Shown piece by piece: positions 17,940 to 27,890 of a stretch of 64,000 nucleotides of DNA. Each line of letters starts with the position of its first letter. Position 1 is the first letter of the stretch. The translations under genes and the position numbers were made by a program. The notes below the pieces were generated by a model. It did not search any database. It was not told the DNA's origin and saw nothing but the letters and a program-made list of their open reading frames with translations. Source of the stretch: Roseimarinus sediminis (GTDB lineage Bacteria; Bacteroidota; Bacteroidia; Bacteroidales; Prolixibacteraceae); the NCBI RefSeq assembly GCF_050433125.1, contig NZ_JBNPXV010000005.1:266493-330492 (forward strand), read 5' to 3'.

Positions 17940-18755
17940 TTAATTCACTTTTTGTAGTGTAGATCCAAGGTAAGTACCGAAGAAACCTGCAGAAACTCTG
18001 GCACCCCAGCTTCCTAATGTGATGGTTCCATTTTCGTCGTAAGTTCCTATAATGATGCTTGTTTCATCATATGTCCATGAACCGTCTGCCTGGTAAAGAC
18101 TTACGATGTAGCAATCACCATAAGTACCATCGATGTAAATGATCTGTGGAGCGACAGAGATTGTTTTATTTTCAAAATCTACTGTTGCAACAATGGTTTC
18201 ACCACCAGCCCAAAAGTTCTCAATGTACATTTGATTAGCACTTCCTGCTTTTTCAGAAAGAACAATCGCACCTTCGTATACCGCCTCTACAACACCGTCT
18301 AAATCATAATCGGTTTCGGTGTAGGTACCATATAAATAGGTATCCTCAAATTTGGGAGCTTCGGGTGTTGTGAACTCTGTTGCTTCGCTGGTTGCAACTC
18401 CATTGAGAGATACCGTATAGGCTTTCACAAAATAAGTAGTTGAACCTGCTAGGCTCAGTGCATTCATAAAAGCATCTCCTTCAGTAACAATTACTGATTC
18501 GGCAGAGAGAAAAGACGCATCGGTACTAACAATGAATCCTTTTTCTGAAAAAACATCATCACCATTAGTGGTAATTGTTGCCGAAGCCACAGCTGATTCA
18601 TAGGTAACGTTGTTTACCGTGAGTGTTAATGTTGGCAATTTACTTGCATCCGCATTCTCATAATCTTCTTTGAGAATATCTTCCTGACAGCCGGTTGCAA
18701 AAATTGTTACAACCAGCAAGAGGAACATGGATTTGATTATATTTTTTAGTTTCAT
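17940..18755 (-). CDS. SusE-position outer-membrane lipoprotein
   Basis: A 271-residue lipoprotein (lipobox FATGCQED) encoded right after SusD. The N-terminal third (TLTLTVNNVTYESAVASATI ... TYFVKAY) looks like a fibronectin-type III/Ig domain; the C-terminal part is beta-rich with repeated GTY/GTYGD words and has no recognised family. In SusCD operons the third gene often encodes a surface glycan- or ligand-binding lipoprotein, and I infer that role from position only. 22 bases separate it from susD. Confidence 0.65.
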   Translation of the reverse strand: MKLKNIIKSMFLLLVVTIFATGCQEDILKEDYENADASKLPTLTLTVNNVTYESAVASATITTNGDDVFSEKGFIVSTDASFLSAESVIVTEGDAFMNALSLAGSTTYFVKAYTVSLNGVATSEATEFTTPEAPKFEDTYLYGTYTETDYDLDGVVEAVYEGAIVLSEKAGSANQMYIENFWAGGETIVATVDFENKTISVAPQIIYIDGTYGDCYIVSLYQADGSWTYDETSIIIGTYDENGTITLGSWGARVSAGFFGTYLGSTLQKVN

Positions 18756-18777
18756 ATTATGCCTTTTTAAATATTAC

Positions 18778-20310
18778 TTAATCATTTTTGTCATCCATTG
18801 TGATCAGATCATTTTCGTTGATTTCTGATACCGGTATTTGATAAATCCACGACCTGGCACCAGCAGCAACCGTTATTTGTGCTCCAGTTCGGTGATTGGT
18901 TCCTTCGTAGGAACGATCAATACCAATGTTCCAGCGTTTACGATCGAAGAATTCAAAACCTTCGCCCCACAATTCAATGGCACGCTGAATCATAATATCT
19001 TCAATTTCGATGCTTTCTTTTGACCATTCGGGATCACGGTTAGCCATAAGTATTGCGAGAGAAGTCGCTGCTTCGCTTTTCTTATTTTGGTGAACGAGGG
19101 CTTCGGCTTCTATGAGTACCATTTCAGCTGCACGCATGTACACATAGTCCATGGTCCAGTTTCCATCGGAACCAAATTTCAGGTTGGCATATGGCAATCG
19201 TGATGCAGTAGTTGTTGCAACACTTGCTTGTTCTGCGCTGGGTCCTTCGGGACCACAGAAAAGCGTTTTTCTTTCGTCGGTATCCGAAATTCTGCTATAT
19301 AATCTGGCGTCAATCAGGCGCGGTGCATAGTTAATACCTGCATAACCCGGAGCAATGTTTGATATGTGTGAGAAGAAAGATGCATAAGTAGTCTGTGTTT
19401 CGGTGTTGTGATCAAAACCCCACATCCATTCTCTGTTCTCGATATCCATAAATCCATCGTGCAGGTCGCTGGGCGACATCATATTGTATCCGCTGTATGC
19501 GGCCTTTGCAGTGGTGGCTGCTTTTTCCCATTGTTTTGAAAGCAAATAGTAACGTGCCAGCAAGCCTTTGGCTACCGAGGCGTTAAGAAAATATTTTGCC
19601 GGACGTGCATAACCTGCATCTAACAGTTCCACACTGTATTCCAGATCGCTTTGTATTTGATTGAAAACATCGGCCACTGTATTTCTGCCAGTCATGGCAG
19701 TAACTTCTTCTTCCGACCAGCCATTTTTGACAACTTCAACTTCGGCATAACGTAAGGGTACGCCTGGAGCATCGAGGTTCAGATTGTCATAACTGGTATG
19801 TTGATACAGCTGAATGAGATAATAATAAGCCATTCCTCTTAGGGCATAAGCTTGTCCTAAAATACCTTTACTACCGACTGCTTCAGGCTCTTCGTCGAAG
19901 AAATTGATAATTTCGTTCGATTTGGCAATTACAGTGTATAGCGTCTTCCAGTTTACAGCTGTACGTCTGTAGTTGTACTCATGATTGTCATGGGCATAAT
20001 CGTAAGTAAACCAGTGACTTTTGCTTTGAACAATGTATTCTCCCATCATGTCGGTTGAATGCAGGATGGACATAAAGCTGAAGTCATCGTGAGAACCGCC
20101 TCCGTTAATATCGAAAGCTACCATGTGGGCAAAAATTCCGTTAAGGTATCCGTTCAGTGCTTCAGGGTCATTAAAGGCCAGTTCTGAAGCAGTTTCCTTG
20201 TCGATACCATCAGTGAATTCTGTTTCCAGATAGCTGTCATCACATGATGACAAACTGAACAGAAAAACACTTATCCCTATATATATTAAATTTCTAATTC
20301 TCATATTCAT
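18778..20310 (-). CDS. SusD/RagB-family nutrient-binding lipoprotein
   Basis: A 510-residue surface lipoprotein (signal ending SLSSCDDSYLE). Seen: GKGILGQAYALRGMAYYYLIQLYQ, the hallmark TPR-like helix of SusD proteins, LLARYYLLSKQWEKA, and the C-terminal IELWGEGFEFFDRKRWNIG. SusD acts as the lid over the SusC barrel and captures a glycan or peptide. The gene is 14 bases after susC and cotranscribed. Confidence 0.93.
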   Translation of the reverse strand: MNMRIRNLIYIGISVFLFSLSSCDDSYLETEFTDGIDKETASELAFNDPEALNGYLNGIFAHMVAFDINGGGSHDDFSFMSILHSTDMMGEYIVQSKSHWFTYDYAHDNHEYNYRRTAVNWKTLYTVIAKSNEIINFFDEEPEAVGSKGILGQAYALRGMAYYYLIQLYQHTSYDNLNLDAPGVPLRYAEVEVVKNGWSEEEVTAMTGRNTVADVFNQIQSDLEYSVELLDAGYARPAKYFLNASVAKGLLARYYLLSKQWEKAATTAKAAYSGYNMMSPSDLHDGFMDIENREWMWGFDHNTETQTTYASFFSHISNIAPGYAGINYAPRLIDARLYSRISDTDERKTLFCGPEGPSAEQASVATTTASRLPYANLKFGSDGNWTMDYVYMRAAEMVLIEAEALVHQNKKSEAATSLAILMANRDPEWSKESIEIEDIMIQRAIELWGEGFEFFDRKRWNIGIDRSYEGTNHRTGAQITVAAGARSWIYQIPVSEINENDLITMDDKND

Positions 20311-20324
20311 AAATTTTTTAGCAA

Positions 20325-23300
20325 TTATAAACTAAGTGATACACCAAATGATACAGCGCGCAAAGCAGAGTAGTTAAATCCGGTTGAACCGGTAAAGCTT
20401 TGACGTGTATCCAGTCCTTTACGTGCCGAGATAAAGAATACGTTGTCGGCCACTACATATACTCTTAATTTGCTAAGTTTAACTTTCTTTGCCATCTGTT
20501 CAGGGAAGGTATAACCTAAAGTGATATTACGAATGTTGAAATAAGAGGCATCGGTTAACCATCTGTCGGAAGAGGCGCTAATGTCCCGGTCGTCAAGGTA
20601 AACACGGGGAACATCGGTATCGGTATTGTTTGCACTCCAGCGTTTGTAGATGTCTTTGTGGAAGTTTCCACCTATTTCACCACCGTTCATTAAGTTCTGA
20701 TAACCCGAATCCCAAACATAACCTCCAAGCTGGAAGGACGTTTGAACTGAGAAGTCAATACCATAAGCATCGACAGTTGTAGAAAGACCACCGTAGAAGT
20801 CCGGAATAGCGCTCTTACCGGTTTCTCTAAGGGTAGCATCTGAAGTTTTATTTACTGTTTCAATAGTTTCGGTTCCATCTTCGGCTTCTGTGTACTTATT
20901 ATAAAGCGGGAGACCATTTTCAGGGTCAACTCCTACGTATTCATAAGTATAGAAATCATAAATACTTCCGCCTAGTTTTCTCCAGTAACTACCTGCCTGA
21001 TAGCCTTCGGGGTCTTTTGTTACTGGCAGACGAGTCAGCTCATTTTTGTAATGGGTTCCATTAACAGAAATGTTCCAGTTTACATCGTTTGAGTTAATTA
21101 CATCGTAACCCAGTTCAAATTCAAAACCAGTATTTTTCATGTCCATTTCGTTACGATAAATCCAGTTTGGATTTCCTAATGAGCTGGCCAAGGGGCTTTG
21201 ATAAAGCATATCATCAACTTGCTTAATAAAGTAGTCAGCTTCTAAAGTCATTCGATCAAAAAGAGAAGCTTCAATTCCGGCATTAAAGTTCTGGCTTTTT
21301 TCCCAGGTCAGATCCGGATTTCCTCTGAATGTAAGATTCATGGCAGGTGCGCCGTCAACCCGGTTAATTTCGTACAGGTCTTTGTAGGCGTACCAGGTAC
21401 CAATGTTGTCGTTACCCTGAGTACCATAGCTTGCCTTAATTTTCATGTTGTCGATAAACTGAAGGCTGCCCATGAATTCTTCTTCACTGATTCTCCATGA
21501 TCCGCCAACTGACCAAAAGTTACCCCAACGTACATCGGGATGGAAGCGAGATGACCCGTCGTACCTCAAACTTGCTGACAAGTAATATTTGTCATTGTAG
21601 TCGTATTCAACACGGCTAAAGTAGCCTTCCAGTGCATATTCGTTTTTGTACGAAGTAAGGTCCTGGTAAACTGTTGCATTGGCAAACTCAGGGTTATCCG
21701 AATTTACAAAATTGGTCATGTGCCCTAAAAGGAACCTGCTTTCGTCATGTTTTGTTTCATGTCCAAACAAAGCAGTTACCGTGTTAGCACCAAATTCTTT
21801 TTCATAATTCAACAGCTGGTTGGCATTCAAAGCAGCATAGCGTTGTGTATATTTATAACCACGTCCGCCAACATTGGCTGCGTCGCCACCATTTGGTGTA
21901 TCGTATTCGGTATTGTTACTGTTGAACAGGTCGTAAGCAACATTCGCGGTGAAAGTAAAATCTTTTAGGAATTTTACTTGGAAGAATCCTCTTGAGCTGA
22001 AGTTGTCACTTTTGAATTCATTCAGGTTATCGTTCATAACCGAAACAGGGTTTTGCTCAGAGGCGTATGGCCTTGCATAGGTCGAACCGAAGTCGTAGCG
22101 CTTGTTGCCGTCCTTGTCAAGCATTAATTCGCCTGTTGCATGGTCGTACAAATAAACAGGATAAATAGGTGCAATTTGCTGTGAAAACATAAATACGTTG
22201 GAATAGGCTGTTAAGTTATCAGCACTCATTGCTGTATTTTGTGTTGTTCCGGCATAGCTCATGTTACCACCCACTTTGAAGAAGTCGGTTATTTCCTGTT
22301 CAACCTTGATTCTTGCAGAAATACGGTCAAAATTTGATCCGTCAATGTAACCTTCATCTCCCAGATAACCGATCGACGAATAGTAATTAGAATTATCGGT
22401 ACCACCGCTAAAATTCAGGTTGTATTCCTGACGTTGTCCTGATTTGAACGGAACGGTTGTCCATTCTTCGGGCCAGAGTTTTTCAGTAGCGTTAGGGTTT
22501 AATTGGCCGCTTAACGGATCAATAACCTGATTGTTTGGAATGTCTTTATAAACATTGTATCCCAGGTTACCATCGATAAGGTCACGGCTTGCCATGTAAT
22601 TTGCTTCGAGCAAGGCAGCACCGTTTCCATCATCATAATAGTTGTTTCTTAATGCTTCCCAGAACATTTCATAATAGTCGCCGGCATCAGTGATAATGTC
22701 GTATGTTGGAACTGCTCTGGTATTCCATCCATATTTAGCATCAAATTTGATTTCGTTTTTACCGCTTTTTCCTTTTTTAGTGGTGATAAGAATCACACCG
22801 TTCGATCCGCGTGCACCGTACATTGAGTTAGCAGCAGCATCTTTCAATACAGTAAGGGCCTCAATGTCTTGTGAAGCTATTGAGTTAAGTGATCCTTCAT
22901 AAGGGACACCGTCGACAACAATCAAAGGTTGCTGGCTGGCTGACAAAGAACCCAAACCACGGATACGAATGCTGGCTCCATCGCCCGGTTGGCCCGATCC
23001 TGAAGCTATCTGAACCCCTGATACAGTTCCTTCAAGTGATTTGGAAAGGTTGGACGACTGCATCTTTTCAAGTTTCTCACCTTTCACTGTTGTTGCAGCA
23101 CCGGTAAATGAACTCTTTTTTGTTGTGCCGTATGCAACTACCATTACCTCATCAACGTCGAGGCTCGAAGCATTTAACGCAACGTTAATTACATCGCTGT
23201 TGATAGCTACTTCCTTCGTCTCAAGACCAACGAACGAGAACACCAATGTTGTCGCATCAGACGGAACATTCAGTGAATAGTTACCGTCAATATTGGTGAC

Positions 23301-23459
23301 GGTTCCAATGCTTGTGCCTTTAACTACGATAGATACTCCTGGCAGACTCAGCCCGTTCTCAGCAGCTGTTACAAGACCTGTAACAGTTCGGGATTGGGCG
23401 CTCACTGCCTGTGATAACACGAACATTGCGATCGTGAGTAATAGCGCAATTTTTTTCAT
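20325..23459 (-). CDS. SusC/RagA-family TonB-dependent outer-membrane transporter
   Basis: About 1044 residues. Signal peptide ending VSAQ, a carboxypeptidase-regulatory-like domain (VTGLVTAAENGLSLPGVSIV), a DUF4480-type linker with the VDEVMVVAYGTTKKSSFTGA TonB-box region, the plug domain (RIRGLGSLSASQQPLIVVDGVPYEG, YGARGSNGVILITTKKG), and a 22-strand barrel ending with an aromatic-rich C-terminus (LRAVSFGVSLSL). It imports oligosaccharides or other ligands using TonB energy with its SusD partner. Start placed at MKKIALLL (23459) because the upstream ATG at 23468 only adds three residues. No CAZyme, sulfatase or regulator is adjacent, so its ligand is unknown. Confidence 0.93.
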   Translation of the reverse strand: MKKIALLLTIAMFVLSQAVSAQSRTVTGLVTAAENGLSLPGVSIVVKGTSIGTVTNIDGNYSLNVPSDATTLVFSFVGLETKEVAINSDVINVALNASSLDVDEVMVVAYGTTKKSSFTGAATTVKGEKLEKMQSSNLSKSLEGTVSGVQIASGSGQPGDGASIRIRGLGSLSASQQPLIVVDGVPYEGSLNSIASQDIEALTVLKDAAANSMYGARGSNGVILITTKKGKSGKNEIKFDAKYGWNTRAVPTYDIITDAGDYYEMFWEALRNNYYDDGNGAALLEANYMASRDLIDGNLGYNVYKDIPNNQVIDPLSGQLNPNATEKLWPEEWTTVPFKSGQRQEYNLNFSGGTDNSNYYSSIGYLGDEGYIDGSNFDRISARIKVEQEITDFFKVGGNMSYAGTTQNTAMSADNLTAYSNVFMFSQQIAPIYPVYLYDHATGELMLDKDGNKRYDFGSTYARPYASEQNPVSVMNDNLNEFKSDNFSSRGFFQVKFLKDFTFTANVAYDLFNSNNTEYDTPNGGDAANVGGRGYKYTQRYAALNANQLLNYEKEFGANTVTALFGHETKHDESRFLLGHMTNFVNSDNPEFANATVYQDLTSYKNEYALEGYFSRVEYDYNDKYYLSASLRYDGSSRFHPDVRWGNFWSVGGSWRISEEEFMGSLQFIDNMKIKASYGTQGNDNIGTWYAYKDLYEINRVDGAPAMNLTFRGNPDLTWEKSQNFNAGIEASLFDRMTLEADYFIKQVDDMLYQSPLASSLGNPNWIYRNEMDMKNTGFEFELGYDVINSNDVNWNISVNGTHYKNELTRLPVTKDPEGYQAGSYWRKLGGSIYDFYTYEYVGVDPENGLPLYNKYTEAEDGTETIETVNKTSDATLRETGKSAIPDFYGGLSTTVDAYGIDFSVQTSFQLGGYVWDSGYQNLMNGGEIGGNFHKDIYKRWSANNTDTDVPRVYLDDRDISASSDRWLTDASYFNIRNITLGYTFPEQMAKKVKLSKLRVYVVADNVFFISARKGLDTRQSFTGSTGFNYSALRAVSFGVSLSL

Positions 23460-23769
23460 ACAAATCATTTTTATGGATTAATAAAAGTCAATTTACTTTA
23501 CTTATTTTACATGGTTGTTAAAAATAGTTAAATAATTTCATGAACATTTTTGTCTGTTAATATTTTGAAAATAAATGGCAACAAGGCAGATTTACTAATT
23601 ATGCAGTATTCATGCATGAGTTATTTAGCGTTATTTGAGTTGAACAATCGATTTTCAAAAACGAAAAATAGTTAAAAAATGTTTATCTCCGCCTGTTCTA
23701 TTTAAAATAATACACACAAAAATGTCACTTTCTTGATGGAAAGTGACATTTATCATGTATGGCGACAAT
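23460..23769. other. Intergenic gap upstream of susC
   Basis: A 310-base AT-rich gap between the SusC start and the transglycosylase stop. Besides the terminator listed separately I see no gene; a -7-like TATTTTTA (minus strand, around 23523-23530) is the only promoter hint for susC and it lacks a clear -33 box. There is no adjacent ECF sigma/anti-sigma pair. Confidence 0.5.
23719..23751 (-). terminator. Terminator of the parAB-transglycosylase run
   Basis: Inverted repeat AAATGTCACTTTC / GGAAAGTGACATTT (about 12 bp, 23720-23732 with 23740-23751) followed on the minus strand by a T-rich tail. It separates the transglycosylase gene from the SusC operon. Confidence 0.75.
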
Positions 23770-25416
23770 CTATTTTTTTCGGATCTTTAGTTTTTGACCA
23801 ATCGAAAGCGAGCGACTGCTCGATATGTTGTTGAGTTGTTGAATATCGGAAGCCGATATGCCTGGATACTTCTTTGCAATATCCCATAAATTATCACCAG
23901 ATTTTACAGTGTAATATTCATAAGATGGATCGAGCGGTACAGGCAAAGTTTTTTCAGCATTTACAACCGGTGCTATACCAGCCTTTTTTTGCTTTTCGGC
24001 AAAACTCATCGTATTGATTTTTGCATAGGAGTCGGCTTTGCTTTCGGGAACATACAGCACCAGTTTTTGTCCAACCCGAATCAGATTGCCCCTTAAATTA
24101 TTCCAGTAGCGAACATCGGATGCTCTTACATCAAACCATTCGGAAATAAATCCAACATTGTCGCCCGATTTGACCGTATAATAAACAGTGGCTTTGCTTT
24201 TTACATCTGATGGGACATAATGATAGGCTGTTTGGCTGGGATTTTTAATCTGGTTGTTGGGGAAAAATACTTCCCGTTGATAATTAAAAATGCTTTGTTC
24301 CTGATCGATAAAGGCCGAAATGGAATTCCGGGGTAAACGCAAAGGGTAGGGATTATCGGGTGTAGCCGGTACCACATCGCGCCGGTACATGGGATTAATT
24401 TCCCGAAGAAGTTCGGTTTCAATATTCATCACCTTGGCTACCTGTTCAAAATGCAGATAATTGCTGACCATAATGGTGTCGGTTACAATATCAAAAGCAG
24501 GCTGTCGGGGGGTCAGATTGTGTACTTTATAATAATTCATTACATAAGTGGCAGCAATAAAAGCCGGCACATAGCCACGGGTTTCGCGGGGAAGGCGGTA
24601 ATAGATGGTCCAGTAATCGCGTTTGCCTCCCGAACGGCGGATGGCGCGGTTCACATTGCCAGGTCCACAGTTGTAGGCTGCTATTACCAAATGCCAGTCT
24701 TTGTAAATTTTATAAAGATCGTTCAGATAACGTGCGGCAGCATCGGTTGCTTTTACCGGATCGCGTCGTTCGTCAACAAAAGTTGAAATTTCAAGTCCGT
24801 ACATCTTTCCTGTTCCGTACATGAACTGCCACAATCCGCTGGCACCGGCTCTTGAGAAGGCGCGGGCATTGAGTGCCGATTCGATAATCGCCATGTATTT
24901 CAGTTCGAGTGGCATGTTGTACTTGTCGAGTGTTTCCTCGAACATGGGGAAATAGTAATTGGCCAGTCCCAGCATTACTTCTACCTGATCGCGCCTGCGT
25001 TCGGTATAAAGTGTGATGACATTTTTTACCGTTTTATTGAACGACAGATCGATGTGTGAATTTAACATGGCCAGTCGTTCGATGTATACCGAATCGGGGA
25101 TTGAATTGCCGGGGTACTCCTGGTCGGCATCAATCATTAAGAGGTTGGCAATGGTGTCAGAAATAACCCTGCTATTAATGTCGTAGGCATTTTTGATGTA
25201 CCAGTTATTGATCAGACTATCCATTTTTTCGGTAAAGATATCATCAAGCACTTCGTCGGGATATTCTTTATAAATCGTTAAATTTCCGGAAGTATCTACC
25301 GAGCTGATTCCAATTCTTTGCATCGGACGGGCTTTCTCGATCACATCGTTGATGGCCCGGGCATTTATGCTGAATAATAGGATTAAGGCAGCAAACAGTG
25401 ACAACATTTTTCTCAT
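23770..25416 (-). CDS. Membrane-bound lytic murein transglycosylase with two LysM domains (MltD-like)
   Basis: A 548-residue exported protein. Order seen: signal peptide (MRKMLSLFAALILLFSINARA), an N-terminal helical region, an SLT catalytic domain with IESALNARAFSRAGASGLWQF (catalytic Glu) and AYNCGPGNVNRAI, then two LysM peptidoglycan-binding repeats near the C-terminus (YYTVKSGDNVGFIS and YYTVKSGDNLWDIAKKY). It cleaves glycan strands of peptidoglycan, leaving anhydro-muropeptides. It follows DUF5683 and parB within a minus-strand run, an order seen in many Bacteroidetes; the usual next gene, a RelA/SpoT protein, is absent and the SusC operon follows instead. Confidence 0.9.
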   Translation of the reverse strand: MRKMLSLFAALILLFSINARAINDVIEKARPMQRIGISSVDTSGNLTIYKEYPDEVLDDIFTEKMDSLINNWYIKNAYDINSRVISDTIANLLMIDADQEYPGNSIPDSVYIERLAMLNSHIDLSFNKTVKNVITLYTERRRDQVEVMLGLANYYFPMFEETLDKYNMPLELKYMAIIESALNARAFSRAGASGLWQFMYGTGKMYGLEISTFVDERRDPVKATDAAARYLNDLYKIYKDWHLVIAAYNCGPGNVNRAIRRSGGKRDYWTIYYRLPRETRGYVPAFIAATYVMNYYKVHNLTPRQPAFDIVTDTIMVSNYLHFEQVAKVMNIETELLREINPMYRRDVVPATPDNPYPLRLPRNSISAFIDQEQSIFNYQREVFFPNNQIKNPSQTAYHYVPSDVKSKATVYYTVKSGDNVGFISEWFDVRASDVRYWNNLRGNLIRVGQKLVLYVPESKADSYAKINTMSFAEKQKKAGIAPVVNAEKTLPVPLDPSYEYYTVKSGDNLWDIAKKYPGISASDIQQLNNISSSRSLSIGQKLKIRKK

Positions 25417-25434
25417 ACGCTAAGTTCTTCTCCT

Positions 25435-26064
25435 TTAAAAGTTGTACGACAGACTCGCTCCCAATAGGGGAGCATTGGTGTAGGGGTTATTTCCTACCGG
25501 TTCAAAATGTAATGACAGATCTTCTGAAATGTCGAAATCAAGAAAATGGGCATTGACATTGGCATCGAGGATATTTAACAAGTAAAAACCCACCGTGCCG
25601 ATAATGAGCAAATCGCGTTGACGGTTATAATATTCGAAACGGGTCTGAGCAGTTTGGTTCTCACTGGTATGTGAACCTAACTCATTCACATTGGCAAGAA
25701 TGGGCAGCTCCTTGTAGGAATCGGTTTCCAGGTTGCCATCGTTCATGTCGATGTAGGCCTGTTTGTAACTGGTGTAATAATTATGGTTCCATTGAATGGC
25801 CATTCCCAGTCCAACAAAGCCACCATAAATAATCGGTACTTTCCACCATTGCCGGTTGTATATTTGCCCCAGTCCGGGCAAAACCGCCGAATACATGGTC
25901 GCCTTACGCGGGAAATGCACCTTCACATAAGGTGTTTCCTGTGCAACAATGGTGTCTGCTTCGATTATTTCGTTCAACGCAACGCTATCGGCTGTTTGTG
26001 CCGAAAGTGTGTTGGTTAACAGAAATAAAAGCACCAAAATTATGCCCGTAGTGGTAATTCTCAA
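25435..26064 (-). CDS. DUF5683-family protein
   Basis: A 209-residue exported protein with signal peptide ending LSAQ. It carries the DUF5683 pattern: PRKATMYSAVLPGLGQIYNRQWWKVPIIYGG, a membrane-inserting glycine-rich stretch, a second hydrophobic segment (IIGTVGFYLLNILDANVNAHF) and a beta C-terminus ending in LSYNF, typical of an envelope protein. Function unknown; it regularly sits between parB and the MltD-like gene in this phylum. Its stop lies 18 bases before the transglycosylase start. Confidence 0.8.
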   Translation of the reverse strand: MRITTTGIILVLLFLLTNTLSAQTADSVALNEIIEADTIVAQETPYVKVHFPRKATMYSAVLPGLGQIYNRQWWKVPIIYGGFVGLGMAIQWNHNYYTSYKQAYIDMNDGNLETDSYKELPILANVNELGSHTSENQTAQTRFEYYNRQRDLLIIGTVGFYLLNILDANVNAHFLDFDISEDLSLHFEPVGNNPYTNAPLLGASLSYNF

Positions 26065-26076
26065 ATTAATAGGGTT

Positions 26077-26955
26077 CTAACTGTTTAATTTGTCAAGTAC
26101 ACCAATGATTCGTTCCAAATCGTTGGCTGAGTTAAAAGGTATAACGATTTGTCCCTTTCCCTTATTGTTGATTTTAAAGTCAACATTGGAGTCAAAGTGT
26201 TTCGACAGGTGTTTTTTAAGTTCTTCGAATTCGCTGGGATATTTGGGAACCGGTTTCTTTTCCGGCTTTTTCTCATCCTGCTCTTCATCGTTTAGTTTAC
26301 GAACGATTTCTTCAATTTTACGCACCGAGAAATCGTAGCTTACTACTTGTTTGTAAAGCATGATTTGCGTATCGGGATCCTTAACGTTGATAATGGCTCT
26401 GGCGTGTCCCATCGAAATTTCACGATCCCTAATGGCTTTTTGTATAATGGCCGGGAGCTTAAGCAATCTGAGATAATTCGATATCGTGGATCGTTTTTTT
26501 CCCACCCGGTCGCTGAGTATTTCCTGCGTGAGCTGACATTCGTCGATCAGTCGCTGATAACTCAGGGCTACCTCAATGGCATCGAGGTCTTCGCGCTGAA
26601 TGTTTTCAACCAGCGCCAGCTCGAGCATGTTGTTATCGTCCGATTCGCGGATGTAGGCAGGAACCTTGTCCTTTCCGGCCAGTTTGGACGCCCTGAACCG
26701 CCGTTCACCGGCAATAATCTGGTACTTGTTTTCACCCGTTTTACGTAAGGTAAGTGGTTGAATAATACCAACTTCTTTGATAGAGCGTGCTAGTTCGTTC
26801 AGTGCATCCTGATCGAAAGTGGTACGTGGTTGCCAAGGATTGGCTTCTATTTCACTTATTTTTATTTCATCGATCGCAGCGGCAGGGTTTTGTACCTCAT
26901 CGGCATCGTTGATTAACGCGCCCAACCCTCGTCCTAATGCATTTCTTTTCGCCAT
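26077..26955 (-). CDS. parB: Chromosome-partitioning protein ParB
   Basis: A 292-residue CTP-dependent DNA clamp that binds parS sites and loads SMC at the origin. Seen: short basic N-terminus (GRGLGALINDADE) for ParA contact, the ANPWQPRTTFD segment, the CTP-binding motif IIAGERRFRASKLAG (about residues 85-100), a helix-turn-helix (LSDRVGKKRSTISNYLRLL), and a C-terminal dimerisation region after a lysine-rich linker. It lies 25 bases downstream of parA. No parS-like palindrome was seen in the gene or next to it. Confidence 0.95.
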   Translation of the reverse strand: MAKRNALGRGLGALINDADEVQNPAAAIDEIKISEIEANPWQPRTTFDQDALNELARSIKEVGIIQPLTLRKTGENKYQIIAGERRFRASKLAGKDKVPAYIRESDDNNMLELALVENIQREDLDAIEVALSYQRLIDECQLTQEILSDRVGKKRSTISNYLRLLKLPAIIQKAIRDREISMGHARAIINVKDPDTQIMLYKQVVSYDFSVRKIEEIVRKLNDEEQDEKKPEKKPVPKYPSEFEELKKHLSKHFDSNVDFKINNKGKGQIVIPFNSANDLERIIGVLDKLNS

Positions 26956-26980
26956 GTTTTTACTGCTTTTACCAAACTAA

Positions 26981-27760
26981 TTAATTGCTTGAAATGGTCA
27001 TGTTTTTATCGATCAGCTCCTTTGCCAGACTCAGGTGGTTGACAGCTCCTTTTGACGATGCATCGTACAAAAGTGCAGGTTTTCCATAACTGGGCGCCTC
27101 GCTGAGCCTGATGTTACGCTGAATTACGGTGTTGAAAACCATCTCCTGAAAGTGCCTTTTTACTTCTTCATATACCTGATTCGACAGGTTTAAACGCGAA
27201 TCGTACATGGTTAAAAGGAAGCCTTCAATCTGGAGCTCAGGGTTCAGGCGGTTCTGAATGATTTTTATGGTGTTGAGCAATTTGCCCAGCCCTTCGAGTG
27301 CAAAATATTCGCATTGAACCGGTATAATTACCGAATCGGCAGCTGTTAACGCATTTACTGTAATCAATCCCAGCGATGGCGAGCAATCGATCAGAATGAA
27401 ATCATACTTCTTTTTAAGCTCTTCGGTTACCAATTTCAGAATTTTTTCCCGGTCGGGCATGTTGAGCATTTCAATTTCGGCACCTACCAGGTCGATGTGC
27501 GAAGGCATCAAATCGAGCCCTTCAATTTCTGTTTTTAAAATGGCTGTTTCAGGATCGACACGATCAATGATACATTCATAAATACTGTTATCGATTGTTT
27601 TTAGATCGAATCCCAATCCTGAGGTGGCATTGGCCTGTGGGTCAGCATCAATCAGCAGTACTTTTTTTTCGAGTACCGCCAGACTGGCCGATAAATTAAT
27701 GGCTGTAGTTGTTTTGCCTACTCCACCTTTCTGGTTAGCTAATGCTATAACTTTACCCAT
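26981..27760 (-). CDS. parA: Chromosome-partitioning ATPase ParA
   Basis: A 259-residue Walker-type ATPase of the ParA/Soj family with the deviant Walker A KGGVGKTTT (residues ~11-19), DADPQANATSG, Walker B-like FILIDCSPSLG and a C-terminal helix. It forms a gradient on the nucleoid that pulls the ParB-parS complex. First gene of the parA-parB-DUF5683-transglycosylase run; a -7 box lies 22-30 bases upstream. Confidence 0.95.
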   Translation of the reverse strand: MGKVIALANQKGGVGKTTTAINLSASLAVLEKKVLLIDADPQANATSGLGFDLKTIDNSIYECIIDRVDPETAILKTEIEGLDLMPSHIDLVGAEIEMLNMPDREKILKLVTEELKKKYDFILIDCSPSLGLITVNALTAADSVIIPVQCEYFALEGLGKLLNTIKIIQNRLNPELQIEGFLLTMYDSRLNLSNQVYEEVKRHFQEMVFNTVIQRNIRLSEAPSYGKPALLYDASSKGAVNHLSLAKELIDKNMTISSN

Positions 27761-27782
27761 ATTTATTGTAATTTTAGTATCC

Positions 27783-27790
27783 CAAAAATA
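27783..27790 (-). promoter_or_regulatory. -7 box upstream of parA
   Basis: TATTTTTG on the minus strand fits the Bacteroidetes TAnnTTTG consensus exactly. It lies 23 bases before the parA ATG. No convincing -33 TTG was found at the expected distance. Confidence 0.4.
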
Positions 27791-27890
27791 ATATTTTAAG
27801 TCAGAACCCCATCATCGTGCAAAGGCCTTTGTCGGTATTATTTGAAAGGCAGTACGCATCAGGCTTTTGCACTTGCCTGTTTTATACTGT

